Source of the DNA: Rhodoferax fermentans
GTDB lineage: Bacteria > Pseudomonadota > Gammaproteobacteria > Burkholderiales > Burkholderiaceae_C
Reading direction: 5' to 3'
Length of the DNA stretch: 64,000 nucleotides
Assembly (NCBI RefSeq): GCF_002017865.1
Contig: NZ_MTJN01000002.1
Span: forward strand, 3,968,001-4,032,000
A program made the translations under genes and the position numbers. The notes under the pieces were generated by a model that ran no database searches, was not told the origin of the DNA, and worked only from the letters and a program-made list of their open reading frames with translations. Of the stretch, positions 18,940 through 27,284 are shown one piece after another (position 1 is the stretch's first letter; each line of letters begins with the position of its first letter).

Positions 18940-21574
18940 CTAAGTCAGAGATCGCAGATGTGATAGTGAGCGCCGGTCCGTTGGTTGGCGATTTGACCAT
19001 CAATGCAGTGAAGGAGATTTGCTTATCAGATCGCCACAGCCAGAGTTTGGGGTTCGCCTGATTGATAAGCCTGGAGTCCGGCAGGATCCATTGCCTGTCA
19101 AACGAACGGTAACCGTAACGAATAGGTGTAAGCGGGGCGCTGTTGTCATCCGCCACGCTGACCAGTTTCGGCGGCATACCTGCAAGCGGCTTTTCAACGA
19201 TTTTTCCTACATGCTTGTCGCCAAGCTTGCCTCCACGCATATGCGGGTGGAACAATCTCTCCTTGTCTTCTGGTTTAGCTGCCTGCAGCACCTTCCACCG
19301 CCGGACCAACGAGTCGGCATCTGGGGCGATCACCCAGGTGCGCCCCGGCATGACACCCGATCCGTCGTAGTCAAATAACTTCTCAAGCGATACAAAGTCA
19401 GCCCACGCTCCGGCGGCAGTTGGTAGAAACGGCGCGCGATCATCTTGCGGACATTGCTGCCAGTCCGGCCCGTCCAGCCGCAGCTGCTGCAAAGCGGCCA
19501 GCTTGTCTTTGCGGTGGCCGGCAGGTAGGGCGCGCCAGCGCACCTGGGCCAGCGGTTTTTCAGCCTGCCCAGTTTCGCGCCAACGCGTCGCCATAACGAT
19601 GCAGATGGGTTGCTGAACGCCCTGAAAGATACGAGTCGACACTTCGGGTTGATACCCTTCGGGTGAACAGTCGATGACCCAAATCTGATGGCAGGTCTGG
19701 CGCAACGATTGACGCATGCGCTCAAAACCCGGGCCGCTGAGAAAACCCGCCGCGGTGATGAAGGACACGATGCCACTGCCGCCGCCCGGCTGCTGGCCCG
19801 GCAGTTCCTCAAACACTTTGCGGGCTGCCCAGCGCCAGAAATAGATATAGAGGTTACGAAGATGTTTAGAGTGAACGCCCAGACCCCAAGCTTTCGGTGG
19901 TTGCCAATCGTCTAGAGGTGCATAGGCACCTTTCGCGCGCTCGTCGCCTTCAACCCAGCCGCCCAAACCCTTGGCTTTGTCTTTGTAAGGAGGATTGCCG
20001 ATGATCACCGTAATGGGCTGTTCGCGCTTAACCCGATTCGCGGCTTTGCGTTGCTGTCCGATAGCGGCGGTGAATCCGGGGAAAGCACCGCCATCGTCGT
20101 TCGGGTTGCCTAAGGTGTCAGTCACGTACATCTGCGGCGCAGTTCTCGGTGGCGCGCCGGTAAGGGTCTGGACCTCGGCGAGCACGCGCAGTTGGGCCAC
20201 AGCGAATGGACCTAGTTGTAATTCAAACGCGATCAGCCGGCGCAACGCCGCCTCGACGGCGCCCGGCACGGCACCAGCGCCTTCGTCGTTCTCCACTTGT
20301 TGCGCCAGGTGGCGCAACACGCCGAGCAGGTAGGTGCCGGTGCCGGTAGCTGGGTCAGCCACGGTGACGCTTTCGGTGCCTAAGCCCCGTGGCAAATCGA
20401 AGCCTGGTCCCCGCAAGGCCTGGTCCACCAGGGACACCATAGCCGTGACGACTTGCGGCGGCGTGTAGTAAGAGCCGGTCGCCTTACGGAGGTCGTTGTC
20501 GTAGGTTTCTAGAAAGTCTTCATAGAAGTACAGCCAAGCGTCGGACTTGCCTTTGCTGATCTTGGCCCAATTGACGGCATCGAGCACTCGCTCCAGCGTT
20601 TGCAGGGCGGTTTGTAGTTCTTGCCGAGTTTCCTTGCTGTCGGTAAGCAGTTGCAGAGCGGCGCCGATTAGCGAGGCGCTGTCTTTCAACTCGTCGGCGA
20701 CCTTGTGCAGATCGTTTCCAATGGTGATTCCACGGGCGCGAGCCATCAGCAAACCGAAGGTGACGGCTTGGGCATAACCATCGGCAAACTGTTTGTCGCT
20801 CGCATGCGGGAAAAGCAAGCCCCGCCAGTCCGTAGCCAGCGAAGTTAGCGCCTCGAATTTTCTACCTAAGGCCTCTGTAACTTCATCGCGTAAAAGACGA
20901 CAAAGTCGCGCGCTGACCTCGGCCAATTCCTTCGCGCTTGACGGTGGCTTCGGTTGCCATCGCAGGAACAACTCGAACAACTCCACCAGACCCTTGTCGG
21001 GCAACAGCTCGTCGCCAGAGGTTTCGATATCGCCATCCAGGCGCACGATGGGATGCGACAGTTCGCCGTTGCGCCAAAGGCTGAAGCTGTTGCCATCGCA
21101 GAAGATTAGATTGGGCAGTGATGACAGTTTGGCCCACTGCGCTTTGTCATGAGCCCCTTTGAACTTGCGGGGGTCGGCGCCCTTGCCCGGCGCTTTGAGT
21201 TCGACGAATCCGGCCAGCGCTCCGTGCACCGTGACGGCGTAGTCAGGTCGGGTGCGGATTTCTGAAAGTGATGTTTCGCCCACCGCCACCACATTGGTGA
21301 CCTTGAAGCCGGCCAATACAGCTAGGCGAGATAAGAGCAGCTCAAATGGCGCACGTAATTGATCTTCCGGCTCACCAGTCGCGGACGGGTTGTCCAGCTT
21401 GGCTTTGGCCATCGCTCCAAATTCGGCGACAGCATGCTCAACAGTCAAGTCTTTCAAAGGATTTCCCCCATAGTCATGCAAACAAGCCCTGATGCTCCCT
21501 GCAATACTGCAATCCGCCGAAGCGCTCGGCTTTGGCCCAGCAGAATTTGCCTTCGGGGAAGCTGATCTTCGCAC
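18929..21574 (-). CDS. Type ISP-like restriction-modification protein, nuclease and methylase part (IS-disrupted)
   Basis: An 881-codon frame. Residues 55-170 contain an endonuclease-like core (GEPEDQLRAPFELLL, PDYAVTVHGALAGFVELKAPG with a D...ExK pattern). Residues about 360-560 are an N6-adenine methylase with YYTPPQVV, ADPATGTGTYLLG and NPPY. No helicase motifs are visible, unlike classical type ISP enzymes, so it resembles single-chain type IIG enzymes. The frame ends in IS sequence after ITSAISDL; the missing specificity domain is at 16912-17763. ATG 21574 overlaps the upstream NERD gene by 101 bp; a TTG at 21448 may be the true start. Confidence 0.85.
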   Translation of the reverse strand: MRRSASPKANSAGPKPSASADCSIAGSIRACLHDYGGNPLKDLTVEHAVAEFGAMAKAKLDNPSATGEPEDQLRAPFELLLSRLAVLAGFKVTNVVAVGETSLSEIRTRPDYAVTVHGALAGFVELKAPGKGADPRKFKGAHDKAQWAKLSSLPNLIFCDGNSFSLWRNGELSHPIVRLDGDIETSGDELLPDKGLVELFELFLRWQPKPPSSAKELAEVSARLCRLLRDEVTEALGRKFEALTSLATDWRGLLFPHASDKQFADGYAQAVTFGLLMARARGITIGNDLHKVADELKDSASLIGAALQLLTDSKETRQELQTALQTLERVLDAVNWAKISKGKSDAWLYFYEDFLETYDNDLRKATGSYYTPPQVVTAMVSLVDQALRGPGFDLPRGLGTESVTVADPATGTGTYLLGVLRHLAQQVENDEGAGAVPGAVEAALRRLIAFELQLGPFAVAQLRVLAEVQTLTGAPPRTAPQMYVTDTLGNPNDDGGAFPGFTAAIGQQRKAANRVKREQPITVIIGNPPYKDKAKGLGGWVEGDERAKGAYAPLDDWQPPKAWGLGVHSKHLRNLYIYFWRWAARKVFEELPGQQPGGGSGIVSFITAAGFLSGPGFERMRQSLRQTCHQIWVIDCSPEGYQPEVSTRIFQGVQQPICIVMATRWRETGQAEKPLAQVRWRALPAGHRKDKLAALQQLRLDGPDWQQCPQDDRAPFLPTAAGAWADFVSLEKLFDYDGSGVMPGRTWVIAPDADSLVRRWKVLQAAKPEDKERLFHPHMRGGKLGDKHVGKIVEKPLAGMPPKLVSVADDNSAPLTPIRYGYRSFDRQWILPDSRLINQANPKLWLWRSDKQISFTALMVKSPTNGPALTITSAISDLGQH

Positions 21575-22427
21575 GGCAATGGGCGCAGATTAGCTTTTTG
21601 GCCAATGAGGCATCGGCATCAACGGGCGCAGCTGCTGCAGGGGCGGCAATTGGCGCCGGCGCCGCGGGCTTGGGTATCTGCGCCACCTGCGCCAAATGCG
21701 GCTTGGGCTGCATGAAGTCTGGCAGCGCCAGCAAGTCCGCAGGGCGGTGCTGGCGCTTGAGCTTTTCGCCCCATTCCTTGATGGTGTCTGGGCTGCGCAC
21801 ATTGAACAGCGCTTTGAAGATACCGCCCGTGCCAATGCCATCTACCAGCTTTTCATGCCAGGAGGGGAACTGGTCTGCCTTGATGAGAAAGCTGGTGTCA
21901 AAGGCCTTGGGATCAGGGCGCTCAAAGATGGCTTGGGGGTGCATCATGACCACGTTGTGAAACTCGGGCAGCTTGTCGGTGCGGGTGCTGATCTCCAGCC
22001 GCTCCAGCAGCTTACCCAGGATGCGCGCGTGGCGGCGGCTTTGCTCGTAGGGGGATGGGATGCCGTAACGGTCGCGCCCATAGCGCACGGTGAATTCGCC
22101 ATGGGCGTTGACTTCCAGGTCGCCCGAGTAGTTCTTGGTCTCGATCAGCACCATGTAGCCGGTGCGGTTGATGACCAGGTGGTCTATCTGGGCCACTTCG
22201 CCATCAACAAGAAACCGCAGGTCGTGCAACAACACATTGTTTTGGCCGTCTTTGTAATGCCCATCAAGGTAAAAGGCGGCTGCGCGTTCACCTTCCATTC
22301 CAGCTTTGCAGCGGCGCAGTTCGTCGCGTAGCCAGTCTTTTTGGCGGGTGTCCAGCAGGCTGGACTGTTGCAGGTCTTCCAGCAGCGCAAGGCGCTTGCT
22401 TTTGTCGTCGGCTGATTTGATCAGCAT
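21474..22427 (-). CDS. NERD-domain protein with C-terminal zinc ribbon
   Basis: About 317 residues. The N-terminal part holds a NERD (nuclease-related) domain: GMEGERAAAFYL, QIDHLVINRTGYMVLIETKNYSGDL with the D...E-x-K nuclease-like residues (seen as QIDHLVI and LIETKNY), and YGIPSPYEQSRRHARIL. A Pro/Ala linker leads to CAHC...C...C/H pairs near the end (ICAHCRAKISF, YCREHQG), a likely zinc ribbon. The start is ATG 22427 after GGGAG; upstream codons in frame have no domain. It overlaps or abuts the restriction gene, implying co-transcription and perhaps a joint defence role. Confidence 0.85.
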   Translation of the reverse strand: MLIKSADDKSKRLALLEDLQQSSLLDTRQKDWLRDELRRCKAGMEGERAAAFYLDGHYKDGQNNVLLHDLRFLVDGEVAQIDHLVINRTGYMVLIETKNYSGDLEVNAHGEFTVRYGRDRYGIPSPYEQSRRHARILGKLLERLEISTRTDKLPEFHNVVMMHPQAIFERPDPKAFDTSFLIKADQFPSWHEKLVDGIGTGGIFKALFNVRSPDTIKEWGEKLKRQHRPADLLALPDFMQPKPHLAQVAQIPKPAAPAPIAAPAAAAPVDADASLAKKLICAHCRAKISFPEGKFCWAKAERFGGLQYCREHQGLFA

Positions 22428-22551
22428 GGTGTTTATTTCTCCCGTTTGGGAGCAACTATACCGCCACACATGGAGCCCAAGCCGCCCCCGGTTGGACTGT
22501 TGTGCCGCAGAGCGTTGTGGGTAAAACCCCAGTGCAGCGGGGCTCACATCG

Positions 22552-23577
22552 CTACGAGGGCAGTTGCTTGAGCAGCCGGTCAAAGTCGCTTTCAAACAGC
22601 TGATCTTGGACGATGCGGTACTTTTCAAACTCGCTTTCCGCATGCGCTTTGGCGATTTCTGCGGACACCTTGCCAGCGTCTTGCAACACACCACGGTCAG
22701 TTGCTTCGATGAAGCGGTTTAAACGGGTTTCCCAGTCCTGCATGGTCATCGGTATTTTGCGCAGCGCCATGCTCTCAGCCACGTCCAAATAGGCAGACAC
22801 CAGCCGCTGCAGCTGAGCAAGTTCGTCGTCTGTGAGGTAGTTCTTGGCAACGGCAACGTCGAATCTCTGGATCTTGCCCGCTGGTGCATCGGTCCAGCTG
22901 GTCAGCCCCATGTGTGTCTTGGTGGCATCGGCGCGGTGATAAACCACCTCGGCCGCCGTTTGCCCGTGAATGGCCCAATGCAGCTTGTTTTGCACTGTGG
23001 CAAAAAAACGCTTGGTAGCCAGCGCTGTCACGTCATAGTCGATGGAAGTGGCGTAGATGTCGGTGATCTTTTGGTAGAACTTGCGCTCCGAGAGCCGAAT
23101 CTCACGCACACGGGCAAGCTGCTCTTCGAAGTATTGCTGGGTCAGGACGGAACCGCCGCGCTTGAGGCGCTCGTCGTCCATCGCAAAACCCTTGACAGTG
23201 AACGACTCGATGATGCCGGTGGCCCATTTGCGGAACTGCACCGCCCGCTCGGAATTGACCTTGTAGCCCACGGCAATGATGGCGGCGAGGTTGTAGTGCT
23301 GTGTGTTGTAGGTTTTGCCGTCGGCGGCAGTTATCCGAAAATTTTGGATAACTGAAGTTGCCTCCAACTCGCTATCGGCAAACACCTTCTTCAGGTGGTA
23401 ATTGATGGTTCGAACATCCACGTCATAGAGCTGCGCCAGCATCTTCTGCGTGAGCCACACGTTTTCATCGGCATAAACCGCCTCCACGCCCCCCTGGCCA
23501 CTGGCGGCCACGAAAGTGAGGTATTCAGCCGCTGACGAGCGGATGCGAGAGGCAGCAATAACGGATTTCTTGTTCAT
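22552..23577 (-). CDS. RhuM family protein
   Basis: A 341-residue protein of the RhuM (virulence-associated, Salmonella SPI-3) family: VWLTQKMLAQLYDVDVRTINYHLKKVF near residue 41 (quoted in part: VWLTQKMLAQLYDV), NFRITAADGKTYNTQHYNL, AIIAVGYKVNSERAVQFRKW and a central helical region. The N-terminal part resembles a DNA-binding antirepressor-like fold. Function is unknown; such genes travel with restriction systems and islands. AGGAGG lies at ideal spacing before ATG 23577. A CTGT-N8-ACAG box lies 125 bp upstream. Confidence 0.88.
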   Translation of the reverse strand: MNKKSVIAASRIRSSAAEYLTFVAASGQGGVEAVYADENVWLTQKMLAQLYDVDVRTINYHLKKVFADSELEATSVIQNFRITAADGKTYNTQHYNLAAIIAVGYKVNSERAVQFRKWATGIIESFTVKGFAMDDERLKRGGSVLTQQYFEEQLARVREIRLSERKFYQKITDIYATSIDYDVTALATKRFFATVQNKLHWAIHGQTAAEVVYHRADATKTHMGLTSWTDAPAGKIQRFDVAVAKNYLTDDELAQLQRLVSAYLDVAESMALRKIPMTMQDWETRLNRFIEATDRGVLQDAGKVSAEIAKAHAESEFEKYRIVQDQLFESDFDRLLKQLPS

Positions 23578-23701
23578 GTCGCCTCCTGGCGGTGTGGCTC
23601 GTTTCGGGCGGTGAGATGGCAGGCATGGCGCAACAAAAGCTGAAATCCCCCTGCGTCATAGCTTTGCGTGGTGTGCAGAAGTCATCTGACCAAGATGATA
23701 A

Positions 23702-23717
23702 CTGTTGTTCTATACAG
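23702..23717 (-). promoter_or_regulatory. LexA-type SOS box upstream of the RhuM gene
   Basis: CTGT-TGTTCTAT-ACAG, an exact CTGT-N8-ACAG match, 125 bp upstream of the RhuM start. It is followed 25 bp later by an argG fragment, the same order as at 16372-16435. Whether it controls the rhuM transcript is inferred from position only. Confidence 0.6.
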
Positions 23718-23742
23718 CACCCAAAGTATCCGTGCAAAACCG

Positions 23743-23777
23743 CCTTTCAGCCCACTCGACCCAATCGGCCAGACTCA
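23743..23777 (+). pseudogene. Short argG fragment at the right edge of the accessory zone
   Basis: CCTTTCAGCCCACTCGACCC and the next 15 bases correspond to argG 15208-15240, reading FSPLDPIGQ against FSPLDRIGQ in argG. Differences are mainly third positions. The match begins near the same base at which a shorter similarity (GCCTTTCAGCC, ACTC) occurs at 16419-16434. Confidence 0.75.
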
Positions 23778-23856
23778 ACAGCTTGAGCGCATGTCACCCA
23801 CAACGACATGTCAACAAAACATGTCCTCGTTTTTGCAATATGGCGACACGAATAAA

Positions 23857-23883
23857 GCTCATGTCGTTTCTGACGACATGAGC
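23857..23883. repeat. CATGTCGT palindrome, part of a cluster of CATGTC motifs
   Basis: GCTCATGTCGT (23857-23867) pairs perfectly with ACGACATGAGC (23873-23883). Further CATGTC or GACATG units occur at about 23790, 23806 and 23820. It could be an operator cluster or a hairpin downstream of the NDUFA9-like gene. Together with the SOS box and argG fragment it fills the 320-bp gap 23578-23898. Confidence 0.6.
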
Positions 23884-23898
23884 GCGTTCGCCTACCCC

Positions 23899-24861
23899 CT
23901 ACCTCCCCTGCAAATACCCCTGCGCAATCGGCTGCAAGGCCGAGGCGGTGATGCCCAGCGAGTCCAGGCCAGGAAACTTGCCAGTGGCCACGTTGGGCAC
24001 TTTCATCGAGTCGAGGTTGTCGGTGCTCATCACCGGCTCACCCGGCGCCAGCCCCATCAGCTTGGCTTGTATGCGGGCGGCCCAGTCGGGCAGGCCCAAC
24101 ACGGGGCGGCCAAAACCACCGCCCAGGCCCGCCAGCTGGCCGGACAGCTGCACCAGCTGTTTCAGGGTGAACACCTCGGGGCCGACCACTTCGATGGTGC
24201 GTGGTGAGGCCGCTTGACTGGCGCCAGCCAGGCAGCGCACCACCGCGCTGGCCACGTCCTGCACCCAGACCGGCTGAAACTGCGCGTTGGCCCCGGCCAG
24301 GGGCAGCACCGGGAAGATTTTCTGCAACTTGGCAAACACGTTGAGGAACTTGTCCTGGGCGCCAAAAATCACGCTCGGGCGCAGGATGCTCAGGTCAAAC
24401 CCGTTGCGGCCCGAGGCATCAGCGCCTGCGCCCACCGCAGCCTGGATCAGCACCGCCTCACCCTCACCTTTGGAACGCAGGTACATCGACGGCAGGGTTT
24501 GGGGCTGCAATGCGTCGGTGCCCAGGGCGCTGACATGCACCAGCTGTTTCACACCGTGGGCCAGGCAAGCCTTGGCGATCTTGCGTGGCAGGGTCACATG
24601 GGTGCGCTCAAAAGCCGCCTGGTTGCCGTGCAGGATGGCCACCAGGTTGACCACGGCGTCCTGCCCAGCCACCACCTGGGCCAGGGCGGCCTCGTCGTGC
24701 ACATCACATTCCAGCACGGTCAGGCCAGGCAGGTGCTGGAGTGCGTTGGCATTGCTGCGCCGCCGGGTCGGCAGGGTCACGGCCCAGCCCTCACGCACCA
24801 GTTTTTCACACACATGGGCACCTACAAAGCCGGTACCCCCAAGCACAAGGATTTTTTTCAT
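23899..24861 (-). CDS. NAD(P)-binding epimerase-like protein, complex I NDUFA9 type
   Basis: A 320-residue atypical short-chain dehydrogenase. The Rossmann loop is ILVLGGTGFVGAHVCEKL at residues 4-21, DAVVNLVAILHG near 84 and VSALGTDALQPQTLPSMYLRSKGEGE (in part VSALGTDAL, YLRSKGEGE) carries the YxxxK-like pair. The NDUFA9-like branch is NAD(P)-binding and often quinone- or complex I-associated. The ATG at 24861 gives the compact start MKKILVLGG. It is the first core-type gene after the accessory zone. Confidence 0.87.
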   Translation of the reverse strand: MKKILVLGGTGFVGAHVCEKLVREGWAVTLPTRRRSNANALQHLPGLTVLECDVHDEAALAQVVAGQDAVVNLVAILHGNQAAFERTHVTLPRKIAKACLAHGVKQLVHVSALGTDALQPQTLPSMYLRSKGEGEAVLIQAAVGAGADASGRNGFDLSILRPSVIFGAQDKFLNVFAKLQKIFPVLPLAGANAQFQPVWVQDVASAVVRCLAGASQAASPRTIEVVGPEVFTLKQLVQLSGQLAGLGGGFGRPVLGLPDWAARIQAKLMGLAPGEPVMSTDNLDSMKVPNVATGKFPGLDSLGITASALQPIAQGYLQGR

Positions 24862-24973
24862 GGCGCGATCATGCGGCAAATACGCGGCTGATTGCGCCCC
24901 GGCGCCCAGATAACCCGAAGCGGCGCGTGGGTGCCAGCCGTCTGCCCAGGCTGCGCACCAGAAATGCTCTGCT

Positions 24974-25021
24974 AAAAATAGCTACTCACCCTGATGACAT
25001 AAGGGCCAGAGGCCAAAAAGG
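24974..25021 (+). repeat. Dispersed repeat between the NDUFA9-like gene and murB
   Basis: AAATAGCTACTCACCCTG, then ATAAGGGCCAGAGGCC, the dispersed repeat, lying just after the end of murB (minus strand). Confidence 0.8.
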
Positions 25022-25023
25022 CG

Positions 25024-26097
25024 TTAAACCACCACCGGCTCGGGTTCAAGCCAGATGCCAAAGCGCTCGTACACACTGGTCTGGATCGCCTTGGCCAGGG
25101 TCATGACCTCGCCACCGGTGGCGCCATCCGGGCCGTCGACCGAGCCACGGTTCACCAGCACCAGCGCCTGTTTCTCGTAGACGCCCGCTTTGCCGACCGA
25201 CTTGCCGCGCCAGCCGCAGGCGTCGATCAGCCAGCCCGCGGCCAGTTTGAAGCTGCCATCGGCCAGCGGGTAAAACACCACCTTGGGGTCGCGGCCAATG
25301 ATGTCGGCACATTGCTCGGGTGTCACCGTCGGGTTCTTGAAAAAGCTGCCCGCATTGCCTATCACGGCCGGGTCGGGCAGTTTGGCGCGGCGGATCTCAC
25401 AAACCCAGTCAAACAGCTGCTGGGCTGTGGGCTGATCCACACCGTGCTCGGCCATTTTTTTCTCGAGGTCCAGGTAACCCAGCACCGGTTTCCAGGGTTT
25501 GGGCAGGGCAAAACGCACACGCAGGATCAGCGCTCGGTCTTTGAGGCCAATGGCCTGCTGGCCCGCATCTGGATTGGCTGCACTGCTATGTTTAAAAACA
25601 GAGTCACGGTAACCGAAGGCGCATTGGGCGGCATTCAGGGTGAACACCTGACCAGTCACCAGGTCAATCGCGTCGAGCGAGTCAAAGCGGTCCTGCAACT
25701 CCACGCCGTAGGCTCCGATGTTCTGCACCGGCGCGGCGCCCACGGTGCCTGGGATCAGCGCCATGTTCTCCAGGCCGGGCCAGCCCTGCGCCAGTGTCCA
25801 GGCCACAAAGTCGTGCCAGCTTTCACCGGCACCGGCTTCGACGATGACAGCTTTGTCGGTCTCGGCCACCAGTCGGCGGCCCAAAATCTCGACCTTGAGC
25901 ACCAGTGGTTTGACATCGCCGGTGAGGATCACATTGCTGCCGCCGCCCAACACAAATTTGGGCTCGCTGGCCCAGAAGGGGTCGGCCAGCAGGGTGCTGA
26001 TGTCGGCCTGGGTGGTGATGTGGGCCAGCGCGTTGGCTTTGGCCAGGATGTGAAAGCTGTTGTAGGCCTGTAGCGGCACATTGTTCTGAACTAACAT
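25024..26097 (-). CDS. murB: UDP-N-acetylenolpyruvoylglucosamine reductase
   Basis: A 357-residue FAD enzyme reducing the enolpyruvyl group to make UDP-MurNAc for peptidoglycan. Motifs: NSFHILAKA near residue 13, [15 protein letters not shown] near 48, [20 protein letters not shown] ([17 protein letters not shown]) near 119 and [10 protein letters not shown] near 230 with the catalytic Ser. Length fits the E. coli-type enzyme. ATG 26097 is preferred over 26115. It is divergent from yajQ with 37 bp between the starts. Confidence 0.95.
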   Translation of the reverse strand: MLVQNNVPLQAYNSFHILAKANALAHITTQADISTLLADPFWASEPKFVLGGGSNVILTGDVKPLVLKVEILGRRLVAETDKAVIVEAGAGESWHDFVAWTLAQGWPGLENMALIPGTVGAAPVQNIGAYGVELQDRFDSLDAIDLVTGQVFTLNAAQCAFGYRDSVFKHSSAANPDAGQQAIGLKDRALILRVRFALPKPWKPVLGYLDLEKKMAEHGVDQPTAQQLFDWVCEIRRAKLPDPAVIGNAGSFFKNPTVTPEQCADIIGRDPKVVFYPLADGSFKLAAGWLIDACGWRGKSVGKAGVYEKQALVLVNRGSVDGPDGATGGEVMTLAKAIQTSVYERFGIWLEPEPVVV

Positions 26098-26134
26098 GGC
26101 GGAATTGTCGAACATTTATTTAGCGAGAACTCCT

Positions 26135-26620
26135 ATGCCCTCTTTTGACACCGTTTGTGAAGCCAAGATGGTGGACGTGAAACACGCCGTGGAAAACACC
26201 TCCAAGGAAATTGCCACCCGTTTTGACTTCAAAGGCACGCCCGCCGCTGTTGAACTCAAAGACAAAGAAATCACCCTGATTGGGGACGCCGACTTCCAGC
26301 TCACCCAGATCGAGGACATCCTGCGCAACAAACTCACCAAACGCGAGGTGGATGTGCGTTTTCTGGACAAGGGCGACGTCCAGAAAATCGGCGGTGACAA
26401 GGTCAAGCAGGTCATCAAGATCCGTGATGGCATCGAGACCGAGCTGGCCAAAAAAATCCAGCGCCTGATCAAGGACAGCAAGATCAAGGTCCAGGCCGCC
26501 ATCCAGGACGGCAAATTGCGCGTCACTGGCAAAGACCGCGACGACCTGCAGGCCGCCCAAGCCCTGATGAAAAAAGAAGTCACCGACATCCCGCTGAGTT
26601 TTGACAACTACCGCGACTGA
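26135..26620 (+). CDS. yajQ: YajQ family nucleotide-binding protein
   Basis: A 161-residue UPF0234 protein starting [21 protein letters not shown] (MPSFDTVCE), with the usual [11 protein letters not shown] and the closing [10 protein letters not shown]. Members bind nucleotides, and in some species cyclic di-GMP. The ATG at 26135 gives the standard length; an upstream ATG at 26096 overlaps murB and adds foreign residues. Its TGA overlaps the ATG of the next gene. Confidence 0.94.
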   Translation: MPSFDTVCEAKMVDVKHAVENTSKEIATRFDFKGTPAAVELKDKEITLIGDADFQLTQIEDILRNKLTKREVDVRFLDKGDVQKIGGDKVKQVIKIRDGIETELAKKIQRLIKDSKIKVQAAIQDGKLRVTGKDRDDLQAAQALMKKEVTDIPLSFDNYRD

Positions 26621-27282
26621 TGAACCCGCTGCTGCACGCCCTGCCCGCCCTGGCCACAGCCTCGCTGCTGTGTGCCGTGGCCTTGCCGGCCGCCGCCCAA
26701 AGTGTGGCGCTGGCCGGGCTGCTGGGCAGCAAGGCGCTGCTGGTGATTGACGGCGGCCAGCCGCGCAGCCTGGGTGTGGGTGACACCGTGCAAGGTGTCA
26801 AGCTGGTCAGCCTCTCGGGTGACCAGGCCCAGGTGGAAGTGGGTGGCAAACGCCAGACGCTGCGCCTGGGTGGTGCCCCGGCCAGTGTCGGCAGCAGCGG
26901 CACTGGGACCGGTGGCAGCCGCATTGTGCTCAGTGCCGACTCGCGCGGCCACTTCATGACGCAGGGTCAGATCAACGGCCACAGCGCCACCATGATGGTC
27001 GACACCGGCGCGACCAACGTGGGCATCTCGGTTGCGCAGGCCCAGCAGTTCGGGCTGGACTACAAAAAAGGCCGGCCCCAGGGCATCAGCACCGCCAACG
27101 GCGTGATTGCGGCCTGGCGCATCAAACTCGACCGGCTGCGTGTGGGTGATGTGACGCTGTACGACATCGACGCGGTGGTGTCCGACGGCGCCATGCCTTA
27201 TGTGCTGCTGGGCAACAACTTTTTGGGCCGTTTCCAGATGAACCGCAACAACGACCAGATGGTGCTGGACAAGCGTTTTTGA
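26620..27282 (+). CDS. Periplasmic retropepsin-like aspartic protease (clan AA)
   Basis: A 220-residue protein with a cleavable signal peptide (LLCAVALPAAAQ) and, after a small beta domain, a retropepsin fold with the active-site motif MVDTGATNVGIS near residue 126 and the late motif VLLGNNFLGRF near 196. One Asp per chain implies a dimer, as in retroviral proteases. The ATG overlaps the yajQ stop (TGATG), so it is translationally coupled. It ends where the next frame begins. Confidence 0.87.
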   Translation: MNPLLHALPALATASLLCAVALPAAAQSVALAGLLGSKALLVIDGGQPRSLGVGDTVQGVKLVSLSGDQAQVEVGGKRQTLRLGGAPASVGSSGTGTGGSRIVLSADSRGHFMTQGQINGHSATMMVDTGATNVGISVAQAQQFGLDYKKGRPQGISTANGVIAAWRIKLDRLRVGDVTLYDIDAVVSDGAMPYVLLGNNFLGRFQMNRNNDQMVLDKRF

Positions 27283-27284
27283 GC

